DNA of 64,000 nucleotides from JAIBJN01 sp963825255 (lineage in GTDB: Bacteria > Actinomycetota > Thermoleophilia > Gaiellales > Gaiellaceae), in contig CAWGSF010000007.1 of the NCBI GenBank assembly GCA_963825255.1, positions 22,358-86,357 of the forward strand, read 5' to 3'. Numbering within the stretch: the first letter of the stretch is position 1; every line of letters begins with the position of its first letter. The translations under genes were made by a program, and so were the position numbers. Of this stretch, positions 17,656-26,849 are shown in pieces. The notes under the pieces are model-generated. The model was not told the DNA's origin. It was given only the letters and a program-made list of their open reading frames with translations, and made no database searches.

Positions 17656-18031
17656 GAGGCCGGCGATCTCCGCCGGCGGCTCGTTCATCAGCTCGACGAC
17701 CCGGGCGCGGACGGCGCTTCCCGCATCCGTGAGCGCCAGGGTCTTCACCCGGCGGTCGCCGAGCCCGGGCCGGCGCTCGACGAGCCCCCGCGACTCCAGC
17801 CGGTCGACGATGCCGGTCACGTTGGAGGCGTGGCAGTAGAGGGCGTCGGCGAGCTCGCTCATGGCCAGCGGGCGCTCGGGCTCGAGCAGCCGCAGGGCGT
17901 GGGCCTGCACGTGAGTGAGGTCGAGCTCGACGAGTCGCGCCGAGAGGACGGCGTGCTTCGCCTTGGCGAGCTGGAAGACGAGCCGCCACGCTTCCTCGGC
18001 GACGGTCGGCCTGCTCGGTCACGGTGGCCAT
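17599..18031 (-). CDS. MarR-family regulator 2 (frameshifted)
   Basis: About 143 residues. Helix-turn-helix and wing: MSELADALYCHASNVTGIVDRLESRGLVERRPGLGDRRVKTLALT. A base shift near 18008 separates the first residues (MATVTEQAD) from EEAWRLVFQLAKAKHAVLSARLVELDLTHVQAHAL. It is divergent from the ABC transporter operon, with inverted ATAGTTGAT/ATCAACGAT sites between, and probably represses it. The 3' end overlaps the FMN reductase gene tail to tail. Confidence 0.8.
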
Positions 18032-18042
18032 TGCTTCGAATG

Positions 18043-18091
18043 ATAGTTGATGAGGTAGATGCTTGACAAGATCAACGATAGAGGTAGCCTA
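18043..18091 (+). promoter_or_regulatory. Operator and promoter of the efflux operon
   Basis: Inverted repeat ATAGTTGAT (18043-18051) and ATCAACGAT (18071-18079), 8 of 9 positions paired. A plus-strand promoter overlaps it: TTGACA (18063-18068), 16-bp spacer, TAGCCT (18085-18090). Transcription would start at about 18097, so the ATG at 18098 would be leaderless; no ribosome site is visible. The 9-mer is shared with the MarR 1 promoter. Confidence 0.55.
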
Positions 18092-18097
18092 CGGTTG

Positions 18098-19107
18098 ATG
18101 CGAGACGAGCACGGCATCCAGGCCGAGCGGCTGGTGCGGGAGTTCAAGGGCGGCATCCTCGCCGTCGACGGGATCGACCTGCTGATCGCGCCGGGCGAGA
18201 TCTACGGCTTCCTCGGCCCCAACGGCGCCGGGAAGTCGACCACCGTGCACATGCTGACGACGCTCCTGCCCCCCACGGCCGGGACCGCGCGCGTCGCCGG
18301 GTTCGACGTCGTCAAGGAGGGGGCGCAGGTGCGCGCCGCAATCGGCGCGGCGCTCCAGGAGGCCGCCCTCGACCCCCTGCTGTCCGGGCGCGAGCACCTG
18401 CGGCTCCAGACCGCGCTCCACGGCATGCCGAGGGCAGAGCGGCAGCGCGGCGCAGCGACGCCCTCCTCGAGCGGGTCGGCCTGTCCGAGGCGGCCGACCG
18501 CAAGGTGAAGACGTACTCCGGCGGGATGAAGCGGCGCCTCGACCTCGCGCTCGCGCTCGTGCACGACCCGAGCATCCTCTTCCTCGACGAGCCGACCACC
18601 GGTCTCGATCCGCAGAGCCGGAACGCGCTCTGGACCGAGGTCGCCCGCCTGGCGCGTGAGGAAGACGTCACCGTCTTCCTCACGACGCAGTACCTCGAGG
18701 AGGCCGACGTCCTCGCCGACAGGGTCGGGATCATCGACCACGGCCGCATCGTCGCCGAGGGGACGCCGGCCGCCCTGAAGGCCGAGATCGGGCGCCCGAG
18801 CGTCGAGGCGATCCCCGCGGACCCCGCCGACCTCGACGCGGTCGCGCGGACGATCGAACGCTTCGGGGTGCACGTTCCCGGCTCGCCCAAGGGCGTTGCC
18901 GTCCGCCTGGACGGCGGCGAGGAAGCGCTCGCGGACGTCGTGCGGGCGCTCGACGCCGAGGGCCTCCACCTGGAGCACCTCCAGCTGCACGCGCCGACGC
19001 TCGACGACGTGTTCCTCGCCAAGACGGGGCGCTCGCTCGAGGGCGCCGGCGACGAGCTCGAGGACGAGGAGCAGCCGGAGCCCGAGCCCGAGCGGCTCCC
19101 GGCATGA
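18098..19107 (+). CDS. ABC-2 efflux transporter ATPase, DrrA type (frameshifted)
   Basis: The ATP-binding subunit of a drug or lipid exporter. It shows Walker A GPNGAGKST (about residues 44-52), the signature YSGGMKRRLDLA, Walker B ILFLDEPTTGLDP, and the DrrA-type C-terminal domain ending in an acidic tail (DELEDEEQPEPEPE). One base shift near 18446. ATG 18098 is chosen because nothing upstream is conserved. Its stop overlaps the first permease start (ATGA). MarR 2 is divergent and the likely regulator. Confidence 0.85.
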
Positions 19108-19905
19108 GCGCCCGGTCCCCCGTGAGCAGCCCGCTCCTCCTGCAGGTCGGGTACCTGGCGCAGGCGCTCGGTCCTGCGGACGCTGCGCCAGCCGGTGAAC
19201 GTCGTCCCCTCCTTCGTCTTCCCGCTCATCCTGCTCGCGGTGAACACCGGCGGGCTCAGGGCGGCCGCTCGGATCCCGGGCTTTCCCGACCGACTCGTAT
19301 CTCGACTTCGCGCTCGCCTTCACCTTCCTGCAGGGCGCGCTCTTCGCGACGACGAACGCCGGGACCGACCTCGCGCGCGACATCCAGACCGGCTTCCTGA
19401 ACAGGCTCGCGCTGACCCCGATCCGGAGCTCGGCGCTCCTCGCCGGCCAGCTCGCGGGCGTCGTCGTGCTCGCACTCCTGCAGACGTCGCTCTACCTCAC
19501 CGTCGGCCTCATCGCGGGCGTCACGATCGAGAGCGGCGTCCTCGGCGTGATCGTCCTCGTCTTCCTGGGCGTGCTCATCGCCCTCGGGTTCGGGGCGATC
19601 GGCGCGTTCCTCGGGCTGCGGACGGGCTCGGGCGAGGCCGTTCAGGCCTTCTTCCCGCTCCTCTTCGTCCTCTTCTTCATGTCGTCCATGAACCTGCCGC
19701 GGAACCTGATCGAGATCGGGTGGTTCCGCACGGTGGCGACGATCAACCCGGTCTCCTACCTGATCGAGGCACTCCGGAGCCTGATCATCACGGGCTGGGA
19801 CGCCGAGGCGCTGGCGCTCGGGCTTCGGGGTCGCCATCGGGATCGGCGGCGATCGCGCTCGCCGCGGCGAGCGTCTCGCTCCGGGGAAGGCTGGCGCGCG
19901 CATGA
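19104..19905 (+). CDS. ABC-2 permease 1 (several frameshifts)
   Basis: Membrane subunit of the exporter, about 265 residues with six hydrophobic spans when repaired. Frames must be joined near 19170, 19300 and 19830. Typical ABC-2 blocks are visible: LARDIQTGFLNRLALTPIRS, LLAGQLAGVVVLALLQ and INPVSYLIEALRSLIITGWD. Its TGA overlaps the ATG of permease 2. It probably works with permease 2 and the ATPase as a heterodimeric DrrAB-like pump. Confidence 0.8.
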
Positions 19906-20671
19906 AGAGCTTCGTCTCGGTCGCCCTGGCGGTCGCGTGGCGCGGCGTCCGCAACGCGTTCACGACCCCGGCGATCCTCCTGCCCAGCCTGCTCTTCCCG
20001 CTCTTCTTCTTCACGGCGTTCGCCGGCGGGCTGTCGCGCGTCGCCGACGTGCCCGGCTTCGACTACCCCGCCGGCTACACGGCCTTCCAGTTCGTGTTCG
20101 TGTTCCTCCAGTCCGCGGCCTTCGGCGGCGTCTTCACCGGGTTCTCGATCGCGCGCGACTTCGAGAGCGGTTTCGCCCGCCGGCTCCTCCTCGCGGCGCC
20201 CCGGCGGACGGGGATCATCGCCGGCTACGCGATCGTGGCGCTCGTGCGCTGGGCGGCGACCGCGTCGGTCGTGACCCTCGTCGCTCTGATCTCGGGTATG
20301 ACCATCCTCGGCGACGGAATCGACCTCTTCGGGCTCGTGCTTCTCGGAATCCTCGTCAACGTCGCGGCCGTCCTCTGGGCGAGCGGCGTGGCCATGCGCT
20401 TCCGCACGCTGCAGGCGGGGCCGTTGATGCAGATCCCGATCTTCCTCACGCTCTTCCTCGCGCCCGTGTACGTCCCGCTCGCCTGCTGAAGGGCTGGATC
20501 CACGCGGTCGCACAGGTGAACCCGGCGACGTTTCTGCTCGAGGCGGGACGCGGCTTCGTGGCGGGCGAGCCGGTGGAGGTGGCCACGGCGTTCGCCCTCG
20601 CGCTCGCCGCGGTCGCGGTCTTCTCCCTCTGGGCGCTCCGGGGCCTGCGAAGCGCCGAGTCCGCCGGCTAG
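19902..20671 (+). CDS. ABC-2 permease 2 (frameshifted)
   Basis: Second membrane subunit, about 256 residues. VSVALAVAWRGVRNAFTTPA is followed by five or six hydrophobic spans; ARDFESGFARRLLLAAPRR is the ABC-2 coupling loop, and QVNPATFLLEAGRGFVAG the conserved C-terminal loop. A shift near 20485 splits the last 60 residues. Last gene of the operon; it ends 4 bp into the convergent membrane-protein gene. Confidence 0.85.
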
Positions 20672-21303
20672 CGGGCGAGCGGCCGGAGGCCGGCGTCCTC
20701 GAGCGCGGCGGCCACGAGCGGGTCGTACCGCTCGGCGACGAGGTCTCCGAACGGGTCGGAGGTGTGACGGGCGAGCGTCGGGTACGGAAGGGAGAACGCC
20801 GCGCGCATCGCGAGCAGGCGCCGGCGCTCTCCGGTGAGGCCGCCTTCGGGGACGGCGAGGAGCCGGTCGACCGCGGTCAGCCTCCTGATCTGGCGGAGGC
20901 GGGGCGGGACGTAGATCGCGAGCACGAGGAGCGCCGGCACGAGGAAGGTCGAGATCCCGAGGAGGTTCGCGAGGTCGTTGACGGCGTCCTCGCCCTCGCG
21001 CCCCAGGTCGGCGACGTTGCCGCCCGTCCCCGAGCCGGCCTGGGAGAAGGCATCGGACAGCTCGCCGCCGATCACCGGGATGCCGCCGACCGCGTCGGCG
21101 ACCTGGCCGAAGCCTCCCTCGACCGCGGTTCCCGCGCCCGTCACGCCCCGGCCGAGGGCTCCGAGCTCCTGCACGGTGTCGTGCACCTTCAGGCCCAGCC
21201 AGGCGAGGAAGGCGAGGAGGGCCAGCACGACGAGATCGACGAGCAGCGTCCGGACGAGGGCGTCCCGCGCGTGCGGGTAGAAGCGGGTGTGCGTCTGTTC
21301 CAT
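20668..21303 (-). CDS. Hypothetical two-span membrane protein
   Basis: 211 residues, no family recognised. A first membrane span (TLLVDLVVLALLAFLAWLGL, residues 19-38) is followed by a Gly-rich extracytoplasmic loop of about 80 residues that predicts as helical (LGALGRGVTGAGTAVEGGF...). A second span (FLVPALLVLAIYV) follows, and then a cytoplasmic tail ending AALEDAGLRPLAR. It is intact, 24 bp from the VOC gene and in the same direction, so it may be co-transcribed with it. Confidence 0.65.
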   Translation of the reverse strand: MEQTHTRFYPHARDALVRTLLVDLVVLALLAFLAWLGLKVHDTVQELGALGRGVTGAGTAVEGGFGQVADAVGGIPVIGGELSDAFSQAGSGTGGNVADLGREGEDAVNDLANLLGISTFLVPALLVLAIYVPPRLRQIRRLTAVDRLLAVPEGGLTGERRRLLAMRAAFSLPYPTLARHTSDPFGDLVAERYDPLVAAALEDAGLRPLAR

Positions 21304-21327
21304 CTCGACCTCCCAGCGTCGCGTCGG

Positions 21328-21783
21328 CTACGGCTGTCCCTCGGGGGCAAGCCCCTTGCGGCGGAGCTCCTCGAGGGCGCCCTCGCTCTTCTCGAGCGAG
21401 CCGAGGCCCATGCCCTGGAGGATCTCTTGCGTCTTCGAGAACTGGACGTCGGCGTACTCGACCACCTGGACGTGGTTCCCCCAGGGATCGCGGAAGTCCA
21501 GCCCTCGCCCGGGAAGGATCTCCGCGCCGACGTCCTCGAGCGCGCGGCGGGCCGCCTCCAGGTCGTCGACGACCAGGCCGATGTGCCGGTGGCCGTCGGG
21601 CCCCTGGCTCCGCCCCTCGCCCAGCGCGATGAACTGGTCGCCCATGTCCAGGAAGGCCATTCGCCGTCCGCGACCCCGGAGCGTGAAGTCGAAGACGCTC
21701 CCGTAGAAGGCGAGCGCCTCGTCGATGTCGCCCACCTCGAGGGCGACGTGGTTCATGCCCACGAGGCGCGCCCGCCGGCTCAT
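21328..21783 (-). CDS. VOC-superfamily (glyoxalase-fold) protein
   Basis: 151 residues with two beta-alpha-beta-beta-beta units. Possible metal ligands are visible: MNHVALEVGDIDEALAFYG (His), FIALGEGRSQGP (Glu), HRHIGLVVDDLE (His) and WGNHVQVVEY (Glu). A C-terminal extension of about 35 residues (KTQEILQGMGLGSLEK...) is unusual and helical. Substrate unknown. The 23-bp dispersed palindrome lies 13 bp upstream of its ATG. Confidence 0.8.
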   Translation of the reverse strand: MSRRARLVGMNHVALEVGDIDEALAFYGSVFDFTLRGRGRRMAFLDMGDQFIALGEGRSQGPDGHRHIGLVVDDLEAARRALEDVGAEILPGRGLDFRDPWGNHVQVVEYADVQFSKTQEILQGMGLGSLEKSEGALEELRRKGLAPEGQP

Positions 21784-21795
21784 GCCGTGAGAGGT

Positions 21796-21818
21796 GCAAG
21801 TAACAGTCTGTTACTTGC
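21796..21818. repeat. Dispersed palindrome, copy 2
   Basis: Perfect palindrome with 11-bp arms GCAAGTAACAG around a single T, 13 bp upstream of the VOC start. At this place it could be an operator or a leader hairpin. Confidence 0.9.
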
Positions 21819-21939
21819 TCGCTCGGCTAGCGTTGGGAGGGACGCGGTCACCGCACGAGAAACCCTAGACGCTGACTGTTTTTGAGGATTTGATGAAAAC
21901 TCTCTCGCCGCATCCCGCGGGGGCCGATTAGCTCCTACA

Positions 21940-22818
21940 GTGGTCCCGTTGTCGACGGTCGCCCGGATCCTCGTCGGACTGCTCCTGCTCTGGGCCGCAG
22001 CGGCCAAGCTGCGCCGGCGCGAGGACCTTCCCGACTGGCTTGCCGCCTACGGCCTCCCGGGTCGCTACGCCCGCCCGGCCGCCTGGGCGGTCATGGCGGC
22101 CGAGGCGGTCGTCGGCGTCCTGCTGCTCTTCGGGCTGGCGCTGCCCGCGAGCGCGTACGCGGCGGTCCTCCTCGGCGTCGGCTTCGTCGCGGCGCTCGCC
22201 CAGGCGCGCCTCCGGGGCGTCGAGCGGCTCCGGTGCGGGTGCTTCGGCGCCTCCGAGGGCCGGACGACGCACCTCCTCCTCCGCGCCGTCGGCTTCACCG
22301 CCCTCGCCGCCCTGGCCGCCTTCGGCGGCGGGATCGACGTCTCGGCCTCCTCCGACACGCTGGTCGCCGTCGCCCTCGTCGTCCTCACGGCCGCGGTCGT
22401 CATCCTCTCGCTGCTCGTCCTCGCGCTCTACCGCCAGGTCGGCGTCCTCACGCTCCGCCTCGGCCCGCGCGTCCCCCTCGAGCTCGCCGAGGAAGGCCCC
22501 GAGGTGGGCTCGTCCGCGCCGCCGCTCGACGGTCTTCGCGGCCGGGGCGCCGAGGTCGTCTTCTTCTTCTCGGCGACCTGCCGGCTCTGCCGCCAGCTCG
22601 CGCCCGGCGTCGCCGCGCTCGCACGGCAAGGGCTCAGGGTGCGTGTCGTCGAGGAGGAGCAGGAGGGCGACGTCTTCGAGGACTGGAACGTGCCGGGGAC
22701 GCCCTTCGTCGTCCACGCGATCGACGGCGTGGTCGCCGCGAAGGGAACGGTCAACACGCTGGAGGAGCTCGAGACGCTCCTCGACGCGGGGCGGGCGAGG
22801 GTCAATGCCGCCGCGTGA
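21940..22818 (+). CDS. MauE-type membrane protein fused to a thioredoxin domain
   Basis: 292 residues. The first 160 form a four- to five-span MauE/DoxX-like membrane domain (VARILVGLLLLWAAAAKL..., AVMAAEAVVGVLLLFGLAL), including RCGCFG, the paired Cys seen in MauE proteins. After a further span comes a thioredoxin-like domain (about 195-285) with the active site ATCRLCRQLAP and WNVPGTPFVV (cis-Pro loop). MauE and MauD, separate in methylamine dehydrogenase clusters, serve disulfide formation in the light chain; here they are one protein. It starts at GTG 21940 with little leader and overlaps the next gene by 14 bp. Confidence 0.8.
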   Translation: MVPLSTVARILVGLLLLWAAAAKLRRREDLPDWLAAYGLPGRYARPAAWAVMAAEAVVGVLLLFGLALPASAYAAVLLGVGFVAALAQARLRGVERLRCGCFGASEGRTTHLLLRAVGFTALAALAAFGGGIDVSASSDTLVAVALVVLTAAVVILSLLVLALYRQVGVLTLRLGPRVPLELAEEGPEVGSSAPPLDGLRGRGAEVVFFFSATCRLCRQLAPGVAALARQGLRVRVVEEEQEGDVFEDWNVPGTPFVVHAIDGVVAAKGTVNTLEELETLLDAGRARVNAAA

Positions 22819-23407
22819 CGCGCTCGACCGCTCGGCCGAGCGCCTCTCGGCGAAGCTCGCAGAGTCGACGACGCGCCGCTCTTTCCTGGGGAGGCTGGGC
22901 GCCGCCGCGCTCGCGGTCGCGGGCGGCTCGGCGGTCGCCGCGGCGGTCAAGCCGGACGAGGCGGACGCGTTTCACTTCTGCGGTCACATCTGGACGACCG
23001 GGTCCTGCCCGAGCCCCTATCCGCCCCTCTCGCGCATCGACCGCAAGGGCTTTCCGCTCCACCCGCAGAACGGGAAGCCGATCGACAACCTCGGTCGGTT
23101 CGTCGACGCCGCCGGCGACCCGGTCGACGGAAACGGCGATCGTCTGGTCGGCCCCGACGGCGAGCCGTTGCCCGCGGCGCCCAGGACCCGCATCTGCGAG
23201 GACTGGACGCGCGAGCGACACGGGCTCAAGGACGTCCGCATGCAGGGGTCGTGGTTCCGCTGCTGCGGCGGCCAGATCCGCAAGCTCGTCGACTGCTGCT
23301 CCCACAGCCGGCGCCGCATCAACGGCGATGCGTCGCTCGTCGGCTACTGCTGGGGCGGCCGCAGGGTCTACTGCGTCATGTACTACGACACGAAGCTCCC
23401 GTGCTGA
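22805..23407 (+). CDS. Tat-exported Cys-rich protein resembling methylamine dehydrogenase light chain
   Basis: 200 residues. Twin-arginine signal TTRRSFLGRLGAAALAVAGG at about 23-42, then a mature part with ten Cys. The order W-F-R-C-C, D-C-C-S and Y-C-W-G-G, then Y-C-V-M-Y, resembles the C-terminal half of MauA (W57 region, CCG, W108 region), but the position of Trp108 appears to be Tyr (GYCWGG). A classic TTQ cofactor is therefore doubtful. It lies between a MauE/MauD-like fusion and a CcdA/beta-propeller protein, which suggests a folded, disulfide-rich redox subunit outside the membrane. The assignment rests on pattern only. Confidence 0.6.
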   Translation: MPPRDALDRSAERLSAKLAESTTRRSFLGRLGAAALAVAGGSAVAAAVKPDEADAFHFCGHIWTTGSCPSPYPPLSRIDRKGFPLHPQNGKPIDNLGRFVDAAGDPVDGNGDRLVGPDGEPLPAAPRTRICEDWTRERHGLKDVRMQGSWFRCCGGQIRKLVDCCSHSRRRINGDASLVGYCWGGRRVYCVMYYDTKLPC

Positions 23408-24785
23408 TCGAGGTCGGCGTCGCGCTCGCCGCGCTCATGGCCGGGGTCTCCGGCGCCTGGTCGCCCTGAGGGCTGTCCATGCTGGAGACCTTCACTCCCG
23501 CCGTGTGCGGGAGCCGCAAGCGCCAGATCGTCGCCCAGGCCCTCTTCGCCGCGACCGCGATCGCGACGTCGGCGGCCCTCGGGCTCGCCCTCGGGGCGGT
23601 CGGCAGCGCGCTCGGCGCGCGGCAGGCGGTGCTGGCCGCGGCCGCGCTCGCATTGGTCGCCGCGGCGCGGGAGGCCGGCATCGTCCGCTTTCCGCTGCCG
23701 CAGGCGCGTCGCCAGGTGCCCGAGCGGTGGCGCTTCCAGCTGCCTCTTCCCGTGTGGGCGACCGGCTACGGCGCCGGGCTCGGCGCCGGCTTCTTCACCT
23801 ACCAGCCGGTCTCGACGTTCTGGGTTGCCTGCGCGGCCGCCCTCGCGCTGGGCCGGCCGCTGCCCGCGGCGCTCTGCCTCTCGCTCTACGGGGTCGGACG
23901 GGCGGCCATGGTCGTCTGGCCGCGCCGGCGCGGGGACGACCCGACCGCGGCCGTCGAGCGGCTCGCGGGCCGACGCGGCGCGCTCCTGAGGGCGAACGCC
24001 GCGGCGCTCGTCGCCTGCGGCGTCCTGCTCGCCCTCGCACCCGCGGCGGGGGGAGCGGTCATGGTGCAGACCGGCGCCCTCGACCCGTCGGTCGACGGCG
24101 CCAACATCGCGTTCGCGTCCCAGGTGGACGGCGAACGTGCACATCCGGCCCGTGGGAGGCGGCGCGGACCTCGCCGTGATCGACGACGCGCGCGAGCCCT
24201 CGCTCTCCGGGAACCACGTCGCGGTCGTCGACGGCGGCGGCGTCACGGTCTGGGACTGGCAGGCCGATACGCCGGTCGACAGCATCACGGGCGTCTCCCA
24301 CCCGGCGCTCGCCTGGCCGCTCCTCGCGTACGTCAGGGTCGACTCCGGCTCGCGCGTGATCGTCGTCCGCAATCTCGAGAACGCCGAGACCGAGCAGGTG
24401 CGCGCCCGCGTCAAGCGGTCGGTCGACCTCGGGCGCCCGTCGCTCCGCGGCGGCCGTCTCGCCTGGCACACGGCCTCGCGGCGCTCGTCGAGCATCGTCG
24501 TGAAGACGCTCTCCAGCAACTCGCCGGCGCGTCGTCGCCCGCAGCCGGATCTCGCTGCTCGCCAACCCGTCGCTCAGCGGGTCGCGCATCGTCTGGGTCG
24601 AGCAGCGCTCCGGCAGCTCGTACCTCAGGCTCGGCTCGGTCCGGAACAGGGCGGTTCGGACGCTCGAGCGGCTCCCCGGCCGTGGGCGTACCTACTGGAC
24701 GACCACCATGGGCGCCGACTGGGTCTACGCGACGCGCTGGCGGCTGAAGACCGGCGGCGCGAGCGTCCTGCGAACCCGCTACTAG
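23401..24785 (+). CDS. CcdA-like membrane protein with beta-propeller tail; in-frame UGA, two frameshifts
   Basis: GTG 23401 overlaps the previous stop by 7 bp. The first span ends GAWSP, then TGA (23467-23469), then GLSMLETFTPA in the same frame. CcdA/DsbD-type carriers have SPCG here, so UGA replaces the reactive Cys. Further spans follow to about residue 215 (GYGAGLGAGFFTYQPVSTFW, SLYGVGRAAMVVWPRR), then a last span and an extracytoplasmic region with four repeats of the type (D/E/R/N)-P-S-(V/L)-x-G, as in TolB-like propellers. Frames shift near 24130 and 24535. The UGA may be selenocysteine, a base error or a true stop; in the last case translation could restart at ATG 23479. Confidence 0.55.
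23495..23513 (+). promoter_or_regulatory. Candidate bacterial SECIS hairpin
   Basis: A perfect 7-bp stem CTCCCGC/GCGGGAG with loop CGTGT. The apical loop starts 32 nt after the UGA and has G at loop position 2. This falls inside the published bacterial SECIS rules (loop 16-37 nt from UGA, G in the first two loop bases). In DNA this rich in GC such stems arise by chance, so the call is tentative. Confidence 0.35.
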
Positions 24786-24905
24786 CGGCGTTCTCCCCGG
24801 CCAGTCCCCCGGTAGAGGGACTGCAAAGCTCGGGTCCGGTCGTATAGTCCGGTTTGCAGCGGGCAGGCGTGCCCGCTGCATGGGAAGAGGTACAAGGGAG
24901 AACTG

Positions 24906-26371
24906 ATGCGGCCTTTCTCGTCCATGCGGCTTTGCGTGCTGGCGCTCGCGGCTGCGGCTGCGCTCGCGCTCGCGGGCCCGGCGGCGGCCGAGCGCTACGT
25001 CGTCCTGTACAAGGAGCGCGGCTGGTCGGTCTGGGGTGCGAAGACCGACGTGCAGCGCGCCGGGGGCTCGCTCGTCGCCTCCTACCCGGAGATCGACGTC
25101 GTCGTGGCCGAGTCGTCCGACCCCGGGTTCCCGGGGAAGATGGACCGGGTCCGGGGCGTTGAGGGCGTCGCCGCGTCCGGGAGCGCGGTCGCGTCGGCCG
25201 CCGGTCACTGGTGGGACGGAGACGGGGCGGGTCCGGACAACCCGTCTCCGACGACGACACGTTCTCGCCGCTCCAGTGGTGGTCGCAGCGGATCCAGGCG
25301 CCCGACGCGCACGCGATCACCGGCGGGAGCCGGAAGGTCGTCGTCGGCGTCATCGACACGGGAGTCGACGCGACCCATCCCGACCTCGACGACAACATCG
25401 ACTGGTCGAGGAGCGCCTCGTGCGTGAGCGGGGCCGCGGTCCGCGACCCGGCCGCCTGGAACGACGATTCCGGCCACGGCACGAACGTCGCCGGCGTGAT
25501 CGCGGCCGAGGCCAACGGCATCGGGATCGTCGGCATCGCGCCGAACGTGAGGCTGGCGGTCATCAAGGCGAGCGTCCACTCGGGCGACAGCGACTTCTTC
25601 CTGCCCGACGCGGTCATCTGCTCGCTCATGTGGGCCGCCGACCACGACGTCGACGTCGCGAACAACAGCTACTCGACGGACAGCGCCGTCTCGGGCGGGA
25701 CGACCGCGTTCTGCAGGGACGACGAGGAGCAGCGCGTGATCATCAGGGCGGTCGGGCGCGCGGTCGAGTTCGCGCAGCGGCGCGGCGTCTCGGTCGTCGC
25801 GTCGGCGGGGAACGACGGGCTCGACGTCAACGATCCGGCGAACGCGGGCTGCAAGAGGCTGCCGAGCCAGCTGCCCGGCGTGATCACGGTCTCCTCCATC
25901 GGCCTCGACGATCGCCTCGCCGTAGGACCGCCCTCGAACTTCGGGCTCGGGTACGTGGACGTGACCGCGCCGGGCGGGGACTTCCTCCAGGGCGTCCCGC
26001 CCTCGGGGCTCGTTCTCGGGCCGTGGCCGGCGGCCTTCCAGGTGCCGCGCCTTCTCTGCGATCCGTGCACGGGGCCGAATCCGGGCTACTACCGGTACTT
26101 CGCCGGCACCTCGCAGGCGGCGGCGCAGGTGAGCGGCGTGGCGGCCCTCGTCGTCGGCGAGCTCACCGATGACCGCAGGCACAAGGGCTGGTGGAGCTGG
26201 GGGAGGAAGGTCGACCCCGACCGGGTCGCGAGCATCGTCCGGCGAACCGCCGAGCCGTTCGCGTGCCCGGAGGGCGATGCCCGCTGCGTCACCGTCGGGA
26301 AGTCGACGAGCTTCTACGGGCGGGGCCTTGTCGACGCTCTCGCCGCCGTCGAGGCCGCGGACCGCGACTAG
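24906..26371 (+). CDS. Secreted subtilisin-like protease, family S8 (frameshifted)
   Basis: About 488 residues: a signal peptide (LCVLALAAAAALALAGPAAA, cut after A-A-A), an inhibitor-like propeptide (ERYVVLYKERGW ... VRGVEGVAASG), then the catalytic domain. The triad is Asp in GVIDTGVDATHPD, His in SGHGTNVAGVIA and Ser in AGTSQAAAQVSGVAAL; the oxyanion region is ASAGNDG. A base shift near 25235 lies between propeptide and catalytic domain. ATG 24906 has AAGGGAG upstream. It probably degrades extracellular protein. Confidence 0.9.
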
Positions 26372-26416
26372 GCCCGCGCCGGGTCGACCCCGGTGGCCCG
26401 GGCTAGACTCGTGCCC

Positions 26417-26848
26417 ATGGCGGAGATCGTCGGACTCTGGCGCGCGCCGGCGCGGCGCGTCCCGATGGAGGCGCTCGACGAAGCGCGGGTGCTCGCCGAC
26501 GGGCTCGACGGGTGCGCCCATCGCAGGCCCGGGAAGCGGTCCGTCCTCTTCGTGTCGGCGGAGGATCTCGAGGCGCTCGACGTCGCGCCCGGTGCCGTCC
26601 GCGAGAACTTCACGGTCAGCGGCGCCGACGTGATGCGCTGGCCGATCGGGCAGCGCGTGCAGGTCGGCGAGGCCGAGTTCGAGATCTCCATGGTCTGCGA
26701 TCCCTGCCACCTGATGGAGGAGATCCGGCCCGGCCTCCAGGCGGAGATCGACGGGCGGCGGGGCATGCTCGCCTCGGTCGTCCGGACGGGGGCCGTCCGG
26801 CTCGGCGACGAGGTCGTCGCCGTCCAGGTCCCGTCGAGCCGCGCCTGA
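26417..26848 (+). CDS. MOSC-domain protein 1
   Basis: 143 residues of a MOSC beta-barrel, a sulfur-carrier domain related to molybdenum cofactor sulfurase. Seen: ENFTVSGADVMRWPIGQRVQVGEAEFEI, and Cys in VCDPCHLMEEIRPGLQ, the usual CxxC/P...RPGL position. The ATG is near the likely transcription start (TAGACT upstream), with no ribosome site. One base separates it from a second MOSC gene. Substrate unknown. Confidence 0.75.
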   Translation: MAEIVGLWRAPARRVPMEALDEARVLADGLDGCAHRRPGKRSVLFVSAEDLEALDVAPGAVRENFTVSGADVMRWPIGQRVQVGEAEFEISMVCDPCHLMEEIRPGLQAEIDGRRGMLASVVRTGAVRLGDEVVAVQVPSSRA

Positions 26849-26849
26849 G

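Noticed and set aside
23401..23469. 22-codon reading frame ending in TGA as a leader peptide
   Set aside because: It encodes a membrane span ending in SP followed in frame by GLSM, which is the CcdA-type motif; it is better read as the N-terminus of the next protein.
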